From the NCBI RefSeq assembly GCF_963583255.1, contig NC_084804.1, positions 27,345,061 through 27,409,060 on the forward strand: a stretch of DNA of 64,000 bases, given 5' to 3'. This stretch comes from Pyrus communis (taxonomy: Eukaryota > Streptophyta > Magnoliopsida > Rosales > Rosaceae). This document shows, one piece after another, positions 12,308-23,309 of this stretch. Position numbers and translations under genes: made by a program. The notes under the pieces were generated by a model. It did not search any database. It saw only the letters and a list, made by a program, of their open reading frames with translations, and was not told the DNA's origin. Numbering within the stretch: the stretch's first letter is position 1; the number at the start of each line of letters is the position of its first letter.

Positions 12308-14333
12308 TGATAGGAGCATATTTATGCGACTTAGTTTGCTTGTTTTCGTGCATTTATGTTATTAATTCTTAGTTATTTTAATTCTTCAAGCTTCTTTTGT
12401 GTGTTTTCAGGATCATAAGACGTATTTGACGAAAGGATGCATTTTGGAGCCTTTTGGGGCCTTTTGGAGCATTTTTGGGCTAAGGATGGATAGCTTATGC
12501 TTGGAGCCAAAGTGTTGGACGAAATTGAAGGCCTTGTATGCACTTTAGGACATAAAACAAAGGGCCTAGCCCATTCTCTTCCCAAAAACCATCCTAACCC
12601 ATGCATAACCTACCAATTTCAGCCACATGCACCCAAACAACACCTTGCCGTGGCCTCCCATCCCTTTTCCAGCTTTCCCTTTGCATTTCCAGGTTGTCCA
12701 CTTCATCATTGTAGCCACAATTCACCCACATGCTCTCCCACTTCATCATTGCAGCCACATATTCACCCACATGCTCTCCCATTTCATCATTGCAGCCACA
12801 TATTCACCCACATGCTCTCCCATTTCATATTGCAGCCACATTCATCACCAAAGAACCAAATTGCCGTGCATTCCCCTTCTAACAATCAGCCACATTTCCA
12901 CGTGCAGTCCCTCTTTAATCATTCTTTTCCTAGCTGTTTTTCACATGCATTCCCATCCATTCTCTCCCTATAAAACCATGCAATGCATTCATACACACCA
13001 TTCCCATTCACACACCAGAAATTACAATCTTTTGCCGTGCATAATCCCCCATCCTGGCAGCAGCATTCCAACCATTTTCTCCTCCATTGCAGCCACTTCA
13101 ACCATTTCCCATCCCTCCAAAACACTATCACACCATCACACAACCATTCCTCCATACAAATACCACCCCAAAACCTATCCTTAGACCTTGTGCCGCAACA
13201 AAAAGGAAGAGAAGAGGGCCTAAACGTTCATACAATTCAAGTTTGAGTTGTTGGAATGTTTAGGTGTTTCTTTTCCTTTGATTTCAATGTTTAATTTCAA
13301 TTCTCTTTGTCTTGTACGTATGAGGAACTAAACCCCCCCTTGGCTAGGGGGGGATTCGAAATACATGTTTATGCTTGCAATATGATTTGATTACTTATAA
13401 TTGCGTTTCATAAGTTGTGAATTCAATTTACTTATCTATGTGAATTAAACTGATTTGTGTGTGTTGGTTGAGAGTGCACGCTTAATTATCATGCGTAAAT
13501 CTAATGCTAGGATATAAGGAAGTTTCACCTAATCGTTACAAACTTATATTCACAAGTAGTAAAAGTTGATGATCTCAATTGCGTTAAGTAAATTCTTGGC
13601 ATAAGTTTCATGCAGTTCATAGTAACGAGTGCTTCGTCAATGCTTATGGTTTTCAAAGAACTTAATATTCTTGCTTGTATCTCTATTATGCAATTCATAT
13701 AGGGAACTTGTGGGGAATGTTTTGGGTTGTCGTATGCAATCATCCAATTCAATAACGTTAGGAAAATCTGAGGGTTAATTAGTGCAATTCACGGTTAATC
13801 TGGAGCGTTGAGAATTAATGGTTTATTGAAAAGCAATTGGAAATCGTTTTATATGCAAGTATAACATGTGTGGAGATGAACCCCTTAGCTAGCTTCCCAT
13901 CCATTCCATTCCATCAAATTCGTTTTTACAATCTTTTCTTATTTTCGTCCAAAATCTGTTTTAAAGTTTTAAGTCACTTGTTTTCTTTTAAATTCGTCCA
14001 AAATCTAAACCCCCCTTCTCATTTGTTCCAAATCTGTCCAAAAGAGTCCTTTTGAGTCTTTAGAGTCAAAACCAAATGTATTTTTCGTCCAAATTAAGTT
14101 CTAGTGTCTGTTTGAATCAATTTGATTGTTTTAGGCAGTTTTGAGTGTTTCAAAGCTGTTCTGAGTCATAGTAGTCTTGTTAAGAGTCTTTAAGTTTAGT
14201 TTTTATGAATTTGAGTCAATTCATATTAGATTAGCACCCCTAGTTAATCCCCGGTTAGAATGATCCCTACTTACATCATTACTACAATTGTCACAAATAG
14301 GGTTTAATTTGTGTGCGTATAATTTTCGCATCA
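12308..14333 (+). mobile_element. Solo LTR of the Athila/Tat-like family, nested in the chromovirus 3' LTR
   Basis: It starts TGATAGGAGCATATT and ends TTTCGCATCA, matching the family ends at 1442-3185 and 46415-48166. The flanks are a perfect 5-bp target duplication, ACGCT at 12303-12307 and 14334-14338. The undisturbed site survives in the sister LTR near 22228 (GTCCGTATGCTTG). No internal region or second LTR is present, as expected after LTR-LTR recombination. At 2026 bp it is longer than the other copies, partly because of a 41-bp minisatellite. Frames at 12497-13184 lie wholly in it and are not genes. Confidence 0.96.
12697..12842. repeat. Minisatellite of 41-bp units in the solo LTR
   Basis: Three consecutive units begin at 12721, 12762 and 12803 with TTCACCCACATGCTCTCCCA and contain CATTGCAGCCACAT. 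A partial, more divergent unit precedes them. The last unit has a 3-bp deletion. It is not seen in the other LTR copies in this window. Confidence 0.9.
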
Positions 14334-14610
14334 ACGCTTGTATGAAAATGGCAAGAAAATCCGACAAAGGGAAGAGAGAGGTCTGAGTGTTTGTGTGTAT
14401 GGTACGTGGGAATGTATGTGTGTGTGTGTGTAGTCCAGCTTGATCACCAACCAAAAACCACAAAAAGCTAAGTTCTAATTGGGTCCAAATTATAGGGACT
14501 TAACATAAATGGTCCACATCCAAAGTAAAACCACACCACACCACAAGCGTTTAAGGGTACTTTAGTAATTTCACACCATCGATACAAATATTTCGGGACG
14601 GGCTATGATA

Positions 14611-14632
14611 ACCTATCCCCCTTAAGAAAATT
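14611..14632 (-). other. Polypurine tract of the chromovirus
   Basis: On the minus strand the sequence TTTCTTAAGGGGGATAGG lies directly before the 3' LTR start. This is the expected plus-strand primer site, and it closely resembles the tract at 7636-7649. Confidence 0.85.
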
Positions 14633-14807
14633 TCGTCCCCAAAATTACACAACAACAACAACAAACAAATCACTAGTAATCATAAAACAGGCGTGGATAC
14701 AATTCTCTCATCCTGTCCTCTGTCTCCCAAGTGGCCTCCTCAACAAAATGATTTCTCCACAAAACTTTCACTAATGTCACAGTCTTGTTCCTCAGAACCT
14801 TTTCTTT

Positions 14808-17800
14808 CTAATCTAGAATAGTCACTGGCTCCTCATCATAAGTCAAATCCGGATTAATTTCCAAAGGTTGAGGAGATATCACATGCAACGGATCTAAAAC
14901 ATAGTGACGAAACATGGACACATGAAAAATATTATGCACTTTAGACAGCTTTGAAGGCAACTCAAGCCTATACGCAACTTCACCGACTCGCTCGGTGATC
15001 ATATACGGTCCAATGTACCTAGGACTTAGCTTGCCTTTCTTCCTGAACCATACTACACCTCTCCACGGTGATAATTTCAGAAAAACCCAATCACCTAATT
15101 TATACATCTGGTCAGTGGCATGTTTATCTGCTAAGCTCTTCTGTCAATCCTGGGCTGCCTTCAGGTTAGACTTAATCACCTAAATATTCTGAGTAGTCTC
15201 CTCTACTATCTCAGGGCCTTCCAAAACTCTTTCACCAACCTCTGACCAACATAAAGGTGTACAACAAGATTTGCCATAAAGTGCCTCAAATGGTGCTATA
15301 CCAATACTCGAATGAAAGCTGTTTTTGTAGGCAAATTCCATCAAATCCAACCGTTTGTGCCAAGCGTCACTAAACTGCAATACCGAAGATCTCAACATAT
15401 CCTCCAATGTCTAAATGGTCTTTCTTTATTGTCCATCTGTCTGAGGATGATATGTTATACTATAAAGTAACCTCGATCCCAGAGCCTCCTGAAATGTCAC
15501 CCAGAACTTAGAAGTAAACTTGGGATCACGATCTGAGACAATACTAACAAGAACTCCATGGTACTTCACAATCTTCGATATAAATAATTCAGCTAATCGG
15601 ATTAAAGAATACTTCTCCCTCACTAGAATAAAATGTGCTAACTTAGTAAGCTGATCAACTATCACCCAAATGCCGTCATAACCATTATGTGTACGAGGAA
15701 GCTTGTACCCAAAATCCATAGTAATATTTTCCCATTTCCACTGTGGAATGGGAAGCGGCTGCATCAACCTAAAAGGCTTTTTCCTTTCAGCTTCAACTTG
15801 CTAACAAATGGCACACCTACTCACATACTCAGCAATTTCTCTTTTCATAGCCGGCCAATAATAAAATGGTCAAATAGTATGATACATTTTAGTACCTCCA
15901 GGATGCATTGCATAAGCTGAAATATGCGCTTCATCAAGAATTACTTTCTTTTATTCCAAATTATTCGACACACACATTCTACTATCCTGCATAAGCAAGC
16001 CATCAGTTTCCCGAACTTTGAGATCTTTCTTTTTCCCTTGACTTCTTACTTCAATTAACTCTTGGACTTCTACATCATCCATCTAAGCCTCAAGCACTCA
16101 ATCAATTAAAATTGGTATAACTTGAAAATTAGCAAGTAAAGCTTCCTCCCGATCTTCTACCTCTAACTTCACTCATGTTGATCTCAAGTCTACCAAAAGA
16201 GGAATATGACAAGCATACAAAACGTTCATACGGCCTTGAGATTTTTTGCTAAGTGCATCAGCTACCACATTTGTATGACCAGGGTGATAGTCAATCGTGC
16301 AATCATAATCACTAAGTAGTTCCAACCATCTCCGCTGCCGAAGATTAAGATCCCTCTGAGTGAAGAGATATTGAAGACTCTTAAGATCCGGAAAAATCTT
16401 ACATTTATCTCCATAAAGATAATGTCTCTAAATCTTCAGGGCAAAGATAATGGATGCTAACTCCAAATCATGTGTAGGGTAATTCCTCTCATGAGGCTTT
16501 AATTGTCGTGAAGCATAAGCAATCACCCTACCATGTTACATCAGCACACATCCCATACCATTCAAGGAAGCATCACTGTAGACCTCAAAATTACCACTAT
16601 CATCTGGGAGTGCTAAAACAGGTGCATGAGTGAGATAATACTTCAACTGCTGGAAACTCTGCTCACAATTATCATCCCACTCAAATTTAACCTCTTTTCT
16701 AGTCAATCTCGTCAATGGCAAAGCAACGACTAAAAAATTTTTAACAAACCGTCTGTAATATCCTGCTAAGCCAAGAAAACTCCATACCTCAATGATAGTT
16801 CGAGGTTGCTCCCAATTCTCCACCGCTGCTACCTTTTGAGGACCCACCGAAATACCTTGAGCAGATATGACGTGTCCCAAAAATGACACTTGATCCAACC
16901 AAAATTGGCATTTGCTAAACTTAGCATACAATTGATGTTCCCTTAATCTCTTCAACACCAAAGTGAGATGTCGAACATGCTCTGATTTAGACTTAGAGTA
17001 TACCAGAATAGCGTCAATAAAGACAATGACAAACCTGTCTAAATATGGCTGGAATACTCGATTCATCAAATCCATAAAAGTTGCTGGTGCATTCATTAAT
17101 CCGAATAGCATCATCAAAAACTCATAATGATCATGAGTCCTAAAAGCTGTCTTAGGGACACCCTCACTGCTGATCTTCAAATGGTAATAACCAAACCTCA
17201 AATCAATCTTAGAAAATACACAGGCACCTTGAAGCTGATTGAACAAATCATCTATACGCGGCAATGGATAACGGTTTTTAATTGTTACCCGATTCAATTG
17301 CCTATAATCAATGCATAGCCTCAAAGTCTCGTCTTTCTTCCTCACAAATAACACTGGAGCTCCCTAAGGTGAAGTACTAGGCCGAATAAAACCTTTATCG
17401 ACTAATTACTGTAACTAAATTTTCAATTCCCTTAATTCAGTAGAAGCCATTCGATAAGGAATGAAAGATATAGGATCCGTACTTGTAAGCAAATCAATAG
17501 TGAACTCCATATCTCGGTCTGGCGACAATCCTGGTAAATCATCAGGGAATACATCAGGAAAATGCCTAACTACTCATACATCATCCACACTATTAGGAGC
17601 AACATCATTCAACACCACATGAGCTAAATATCCCTGGCAACCTTTTGATAATAATCTTTTTGCTCTCACGGCAGAAATAACGCCATGCCTCACCCCACTC
17701 TGCCCACCCACAAAAGTAACCATAGGTAATCCAAGACGATGGAAAGTAACTGTTTTCCCATAGCAATCTATATTGGCACAATTATAATGCAACCAATCTG

Positions 17801-18176
17801 TGCCCAAAATCACATCAAAATCAACAATATCTAACGGGATAAAGTTAGCTGGCATAACTATATCCTCCACCATCACTGGACATCCTGGATAGACACAATC
17901 AACATAATATCTCTCTCCTCTAGGCATAGCAAACTCTAGATCATACCCTAGAGGTGTAGGATGGGGTTGCGTCATTTAAGCAAATGTATGAGAAATGACA
18001 GAATGTGTAGCACCACAATCAATTAACACTCTAGCAAAGTGACCAAGAATATTTAACATACCCATGATTAAGTTAGGATTCTTTTGAGCATCCTGCAGCG
18101 TGATGTTGTGGATACACCCATGGGTCTGTTGTCGTCCACCACAACCTCTGTTAGTCTGACCACCTCGACCCTGCAT
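14808..18176 (-). pseudogene. Chromovirus pol: protease, RT, RNase H, integrase, chromodomain-like tail (broken)
   Basis: In minus-strand order, the retropepsin motif VLIDCGATHSVISHTFA lies at 17976-18050, with a stop just after it. Its continuation is at 17574-17975 (VILGTDWLHYN). Reverse transcriptase lies at 16536-17354 ([31 protein letters not shown]). Its active-site box reads FIDAILVYS, where the family has FIDD, so a catalytic Asp is lost. RNase H follows with stops (near 16100-16535, [20 protein letters not shown]). Integrase lies at 15180-15767 with the D...D...E pattern (TMDFG, SDRDPKF, then TER after a stop). The tail at 14808-15107 (LSPRYIGPYMITERVGEVAY, ending EEPVTILD) is chromodomain-proximal. 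Several stops mean no functional polyprotein. Confidence 0.93.
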
Positions 18177-18902
18177 ATTACGCCCCTAACTAGGTTGACC
18201 AGACTGCCTTAAAGATCCTGCACTACTGGAAGCAATCTCTCCTTGTTGGGGCTGTCCTCGCTGGTACCATTGAGATCCACCAGCTGGAATGGGAGGATAC
18301 GGCGTATAACCTCCAAAATATTGAGGATAACCACTTAGGTAACAAGGATCCTGGGAATACTGATACTGCCTTGAAGCATAAAGAACGGCGTCACCCTGAT
18401 AATGGTAAGCACTACCACGACCCATCTGACCATAACTACCAAACCCTAGAACTTGCTAGAACGGCACTGGTGGTGGCAAGGAAGGCTGCTGGGGCCTCTG
18501 CAGCACAACGGAACCCTTCCTCTACTATCATCCTCCTGTCTCTAGAATCTAGAACCCCGAGAAAATCTACCACCTCTTCCCTGACCAGTGGCACTAAAAC
18601 CACCGTTGGAAAAACTGGAACTAGCTTCACTTCTCTTAAAGCTCTGAGTATTGCGAGGTCCTTGAGATGCTTGACTTTGCACAAGAAGCACAAGGAGTAG
18701 TGGTCGCCATAGAACGCCACTTCTTCTTAGTACCCAATCTAAAACAACGGAGCATCTTAACCGAATTAGCAGCAACTTCCGGATCATAGCGAGACAAATC
18801 AGTGAATCTCCTGTAATACTCATTCGCCGTCATCTTCCCCTGTCTCAATTGAGTAAGTTCTTGCTTCTTGCGATCAATATACTCAGGGGGAATAAACCTT
18901 TT

Positions 18903-19219
18903 GGTATCGTTTGGTATGCAGACGGGACGGGACGGAACAGAATGGGACGGGACGGGACGGGACAGGACGGAACGGAACGGAGCGAGATCAAAGATGCCCT
19001 CGGATGGAAACAAGGAGGAAGAAGAAGGAGACGGAGATGTTATAATTTTGTGTTCCACGGATGTGGAACGAGTCGTTCCAGGGGGGTGAGGTGGAACGAA
19101 AATTCACCCAAAACTCGTCTCGTGGAACAGCTCGTTCCACCCGTTTTAGGCGCACCAAACGTGGGACGGAACGCCTTGTCCTACTCTGTTCCGTCCCGTC
19201 CCACGTGCCAAACGGTACC
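18903..19219. mobile_element. MITE of 317 bp with GGGACGG-rich inverted ends, inside gag
   Basis: The left end is GGTATCGTTTGGTATGC. The right end, reverse-complemented, is GGTACCGTTTGGCACG. Both continue into GGGACGGGACGG tracts, so the terminal inverted repeat is long and imperfect. It interrupts gag codons between FRK and RFIPPEY. The frame of gag is recovered if 2 bp (AA) are taken as duplicated, though the A-run flanks leave the target size ambiguous. It has no transposase. Its superfamily cannot be fixed from the ends alone. Confidence 0.88.
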
Positions 19220-19660
19220 TTTCTGAACAACTGCTTAAACACTTCCCAGTCAGCTGCTTTCTTTGGTGTCATCGGATAAGCCTCCTGTTTCCACCAGGAT
19301 GCTGGTTATTTACCTAAGAACCACGTAGTCATCTCGACCCACCTTTCATAAGGAAGATTCCCTTGACTTTGCAACACTTGGAATGTCTTTTCAAGATGGT
19401 CGAGCCACTGCTTTGCCCCTTCATGACCTTCATTACCCTTAAACTTATCCAACTTTAAATTATACATAGTCTCCAAGGGTGTCATTTGAGGAGGGCGGAG
19501 CGCAAACTGAGTAGCAGTAGCAATAACTTCCCCTAACTGAGCTATATCAGGGAAACTAGGCTCAGCTGAACGACGTGGCTCTCTACAAAGCGACATAGTT
19601 CTGACAGAAGACACCAAAATAATCAGAATATTCATAAAATCTACAAGACTGCCAAACCTA

Positions 19661-19673
19661 GGCTCTGATACCA
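19661..19673 (-). other. Primer-binding site, initiator Met tRNA type
   Basis: The minus strand reads TGGTATCAGAGCC three bases after the 5' LTR. This is the usual plant initiator methionine tRNA primer match and it fixes the element's orientation. Confidence 0.95.
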
Positions 19674-20106
19674 AACTGACACACCCCGACCGAAATCAAG
19701 GCGTGCTGGCCGTCATGTGAGGGTGACGTAGCCATGTGTACAATGTGAAAGCAATAATAATAAAAAAAATGCAAATAAATAAAAAAAAAACTACTAGCAG
19801 TACTAGCTAAGATAACATGCTAGTGCGAGATTAAGTGTGATAACACAACCAGAGCATAAGTAGCCTAAGTGCAGTCCAGCAAGACAAATACTAATTATAC
19901 AACACCCAAAGGTGACCATACAATGGTGATAATATGTCAGAGCTGCTGTGGATTCCTCGCAAGCCACCAAAAAGTACTCCTAACTAGAACCTGGAGGGGC
20001 GCAAAACGGAAAGTATGAATGGGCAAAACAAAGCTGTTCAAAATCATTTCATTTCTCAAAAGTTCTAACCCCTCGCCGTAAAACCTGTATAATTTCCCAG
20101 AAAATA

Positions 20107-20107
<1 letters not shown>

Positions 20108-20140
<33 letters not shown>
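20108..20140. repeat. TA microsatellite in the 5' LTR
   Basis: This TA run is longer than its homologue at 10738-10758 in the sister LTR. It produces a spurious Ile-Tyr repeat frame on the minus strand. Confidence 0.9.
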
Positions 20141-20143
<3 letters not shown>

Positions 20144-20223
20144 AACCATGCTCAGAATAGCAAAATTCCTGTGACATCCCGACCACGCCCTCACGGTTTT
20201 GTTTCCGGGAACTCACACGAGAA

Positions 20224-20290
20224 CCTCCCAGTGGGTCACCCATCATAGAATTGCTCTCGCGCGTTACTCGCTTAACTTCGGAGTTCCTAC
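20224..20290 (-). promoter_or_regulatory. 5S-rRNA-derived Pol III promoter-like block, first Cassandra LTR
   Basis: On the minus strand it contains AACTCCGAAGTTAAGCGAG followed by GCGCGAGAGC and GATGGGTGACCCACTGGGAG. These align in order and spacing with box A, the intermediate element and box C of plant 5S rRNA genes. It is not a functional 5S gene, since only the internal part is present. Whether it drives Pol III transcription here is inference. Confidence 0.88.
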
Positions 20291-20580
20291 GGAACCCAAA
20301 GCCAGTGAGCTCCTAAAAAGCCTCGTGCTAAGTAGGGATGGGAATATACATATAATGATCACTCCCCTGGGCGATGTGGGATATCACAATCCACCCCCCT
20401 TAGGGGCTCGACGTCCTCGTCGGCACACCACAACCAGGGATTGGCTCTGATACCAATTATCACATCCTAGCCCGAGGCGGATCACTTCCCGGGCCCGCTC
20501 CACCACCGTAGCATGATATTGTCCGTTTTGGGCCCCAACCACGCCCTCACGGTTTTGTTTCTGGGAACTCACACGAGAAC

Positions 20581-20645
20581 TTCCCGATAGGTCACCCATC
20601 TTGGGAGTGCTCTCGCGCGCTACTTGCTTAACTTTGAAGTTCCTA
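20581..20645 (-). promoter_or_regulatory. 5S-rRNA-derived Pol III promoter-like block, second Cassandra LTR
   Basis: The minus strand reads GGAACTTCAAAGTTAAGCA, then GCGCGAGAGCACTCC and AAGATGGGTGACCTATCGGG. This is a second copy of the 5S-like block. It differs from the first at several positions, including within the box A-like segment (TTCAAAG instead of TCCGAAG). Confidence 0.87.
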
Positions 20646-22509
20646 CGGAACCCGAAGCCAGTGAGCTCCCAAAAGGCCTCGTGCTCAGTAGGGATGGGAA
20701 TATACATATAAGGATCACTTCCCTGGGCGATGTGGGATGTCACAATTCACCAATATGCCATGTCAAATATCTCAACATAAAAAAATATGTAAGTCAGGTG
20801 ATATAACTCAATGCAAATGATATGTCAACCAGAGTCACCTAACATGACTTGTACGGCTGAATCTAGAGCTCATCCATCTAGCCGGAGTCACCTAACGTGA
20901 CCTTTATGTCTTAAATCCACATCTCAACAAATATACCTGTACACGAGTCGGAACCACCTAAAGTGGTATGTACGATAAGACTGGGTGTAAATAAATACGC
21001 TCAAGTGCTACGATCATGTGAAGACTGTGCGAATAATAGCAGGTCACCTACGAGTCGGAACCACCTATAGTAGTCTGTACGACAGGATTGTGCACCTAAC
21101 TTGGATCCAAGATGAGCGTATAGTGCGAGAGGTGAACATCACATGAAGGACTGTGCCCTAACTCTGGGCGGGAGCACTAACACCGGGGTGCAGGTTTATG
21201 AGCTCTCAACACATCTCACATAATCATCAATCTCACAACCATAATCTATAAACTTACCTGGTACTTACCTGTGCATCCAGAACACCAATCATAAATATAT
21301 GCAAATACCTTGCATCGCCTTTTAAGATGTATAATCATTCACTGGTATGTGGAAGGGTCGTAGCCCCCGAGCCTCGATTAACTGCACTCATCCTGAGAAT
21401 AGGTCTCACCTATATACGAAACAACTGTATAAACGTTAATTTAAAGCACAAACCAAAACTAGGTAAGAACTTCTCAAACATTGCTCAAATGGGGTGTTTG
21501 AATATACCAACGTGATCTATTCAACACCACGAAATCTCCATATTTTTAGAAAAAATTTTCGACCACCCACGCGCCGGCATCGCGCAGGCATGTGCCTGGC
21601 ACACGTACAGAAACCCTAATGGCATTAAGGAATATTCCGTCCAAAAATGGAATTTACCATTATATATACCTGACGCCATTAGTAACGTCGTTAATATATT
21701 CTGTCAAAGTTGACGGAATATTCTTCGTCTTCTTCGGTGATCCTAGCCGAAGCCGCCGCCGGCCACCGTTTGCGTCGCCGAAAACTGGAAAAAACTTAGA
21801 ACTTCAATATCTTCTTCATTTCTCAACCAAATTCCATGAAATTTGTATCAAAATGAACCTTACAACGAGTAGAACAAAACCTTACCACTTTTAGAACTTA
21901 AATACAACGGAATCTCGCCGGAAAAACCCACGATAATCCAGCCAAACTTGAAACTCGCCAAACTCAACTTCCCGACGTCCAAAACACTTCGTTTTTTTCT
22001 TCTCTGAGCTTCGTGAAGACGTTCTAAAGCTCCCTCGAAGCTTAAAAACTTCCAAAAACTTCATGATCACAATTGCATGAACAATACCCAAATCAGAGCT
22101 CGTGAGAAACTAGGGTTTTCGAAGGTTTTAAGTCCAAACAAAGGTATGGATCAACTCCTAGGCTTGCAAGGACTTTGAATGTTAACAATAAAAACTCGAT
22201 ATGTGCCTAAAATGGTTGGTTGAAGGTTTGTCCGTATGCTTGTACAGAAATGGCAAGAAAATCCGAGAGATGGAAAAGAGAGGTCTGAGTGTTTGTGTGT
22301 ATGGTACGTAGGAGTGTGTGTGTGTGTGTGGTCCAGCTTGATCACCAACCAAAAACCACAAAAAGCTAAGTTCTAATTGGGTCCAAAATGATAGGGACTT
22401 AACATAAATGGTCCACATCCAAAGTAAAACCACACAACACCACAAACGTTCAAGGGTACTTTAGTAATTTCACACCATCGATACAAATATTTCGGGATAG
22501 GCTATGACA

Positions 22510-23309
22510 GGGAATCATCCAATACGTCTTATACGTATAGATAAAAAAAAAAACCCACATAGTTATCTGATTATTAAACCACTTAATAACCAAGTAATGC
22601 TAGGAAGGTACATAATTATACTACATTAGTAATCATATGATATTATAAATGATTCATCAACATCCAATCACTCATTAATTGACATGACATATACACATTA
22701 TCTGTCATTTTAGATGGTACACCAATGTGATACAAAATGTAGTATAGCATTATTCATAATAAAATGTAAAATGAGCTTCTCATGAACCGTTTGATAACCA
22801 TTTAGTTTTTAGTTTTTAGTTATTAGTTATTAGTTTTTTATTTTCAGTTTTCACTTTTTTGAAAAATGAAATATTATTTGTAACTATTTTCAACTTTCAG
22901 TTTAAAAAGTAAAAAAATAAACACTGAAAATCAAAGTGAAATCTCAAAATCAAATTTTGAAAGCTCAAGAAAGTATTTCAATTTTCATTTTCTTTAAACC
23001 TGAAAATTGAAAGCAGTTACAAAACAAATTTTAATTTTCAAATATAAAAAAAAAATGAGAATACAAATTTCATCGAACGACATTTTAGTAAATATAAAAA
23101 TAAATCGACAAACATGTGTGCTTTGATGGTTCAAATTCGTATTTGATGAGAATCGAACATAAGATATGTCATTTATAAAATAAAATGAATACTATTACAC
23201 CATAACGAGCGTTTAATTGTATAAAAAATATCTCCCTTTGGGATAAACTAACAAAAGTACCGGTCGTTACACCTCACCGCAACTGAATCAGTTGCGGAGC
23301 TTGATATCA
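22510..23309. other. AT-rich intergenic DNA upstream of CCS1
   Basis: The first five bases are the chromovirus target duplication. The rest is AT-rich, with TTAGTTTTTAG and TTAGTTATTAG repeats near 22801-22850. There is no recognisable ORF. It would contain the CCS1 promoter. A small MITE may exist between about 22780 and 23110, but I could not define matching ends. Confidence 0.5.

Larger units (their letters stand above)
10306..14610 (-). mobile_element. 3' LTR of the chromovirus, split by a solo LTR
   Basis: It is colinear with 19677-22509 outside the solo LTR at 12308-14333. Shared landmarks are the TA microsatellite after AGAAAATAGAATA, the CACCTAAAGTGG motifs and the GTGTGTG tract before GTCCAGCTTGATCACC. 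The plus-strand right end reads GGCTATGATA, a mutated form of the GGCTATGACA seen at the other LTR. Net length without the insert and target duplication is about 2274 bp. Confidence 0.93.
18186..19674 (-). pseudogene. Chromovirus gag, interrupted by a MITE
   Basis: The N-terminal part (19306-19674) contains TPLETMYNLKLDKFKGNEGH and GAKQWLDHLEKTF, typical of Ty3 gag. After the MITE at 18903-19219, gag resumes with RFIPPEYIDRKKQELTQLRQ and MTANEYYRRFTDLSRYDPEV. It then shifts frame into a Gly/Arg-rich stretch (GRGGRFSRGSRF) and a Tyr/Gln-rich segment at 18186-18425. No clear zinc knuckle remains. Frameshifts and stops show it is inactive. The ATG-rich start near 19600 sits just inside the PBS, as expected. 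Confidence 0.9.
20170..20744 (-). mobile_element. Cassandra TRIM retrotransposon with 5S-rRNA-like LTRs
   Basis: This 575-bp non-coding element has TGTGACATCCC at one end and its exact complement GGGATGTCACA at the other. The flanking target duplication is ATTCC (20165-20169) and ATTCA (20745-20749); the empty site in the sister LTR reads ATTCA. The two LTRs are 20170-20388 and 20458-20744. The shorter one lacks about 68 bp. Between them, on the minus strand, are the PBS TGGTATCAGAGCC (20443-20455) and a polypurine tract (AAGGGGGGTGGAT, about 20389-20401). Each LTR contains a 5S-rRNA-derived block, the hallmark of Cassandra. It must be mobilised in trans because it encodes nothing. Confidence 0.95.
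10306..22509 (-). mobile_element. Minus-strand chromovirus-type Ty3/gypsy retrotransposon with nested insertions
   Basis: The outer ends are plus-strand TGACACACCCCG at 10306 and GGCTATGACA at 22509, flanked by the identical 5-bp target duplication GGGAA (10301-10305 and 22510-22514). Reading on the minus strand the order is 5' LTR, initiator-Met PBS, gag, protease, RT, RNase H, integrase, chromodomain-like tail, polypurine tract, 3' LTR. Removing nested insertions leaves LTRs of about 2253 bp (5') and 2274 bp (3'). All coding parts contain stops, so the element is not autonomous now. Three later insertions sit inside: a solo LTR, a Cassandra TRIM and a MITE. Confidence 0.95.
19677..22509 (-). 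mobile_element. 5' LTR of the chromovirus, carrying a Cassandra insertion
   Basis: On the minus strand it starts TGTCATAGCC (at 22509) and ends GGGTGTGTCA (at 19677). It is colinear with the LTR at 10306-14610, except for the Cassandra element at 20170-20744 and a few short indels. Net length is about 2253 bp. Confidence 0.94.

Noticed and set aside
12497..13184. Plus-strand ORFs of 158 and 185 codons
   Set aside because: They lie entirely in a solo LTR, overlap each other in different frames, and their length comes from His/Pro/Ser-rich low-complexity DNA and a 41-bp minisatellite.
18849..19279. Arg/Gly-rich ORFs on both strands around 18849-19279
   Set aside because: They are produced by the GGGACGG-rich MITE and do not match gag, which is interrupted there.
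20224..20645. Possible 5S rRNA gene
   Set aside because: Only the internal promoter-like part is present, within Cassandra LTRs; the 5' third of 5S rRNA is missing.
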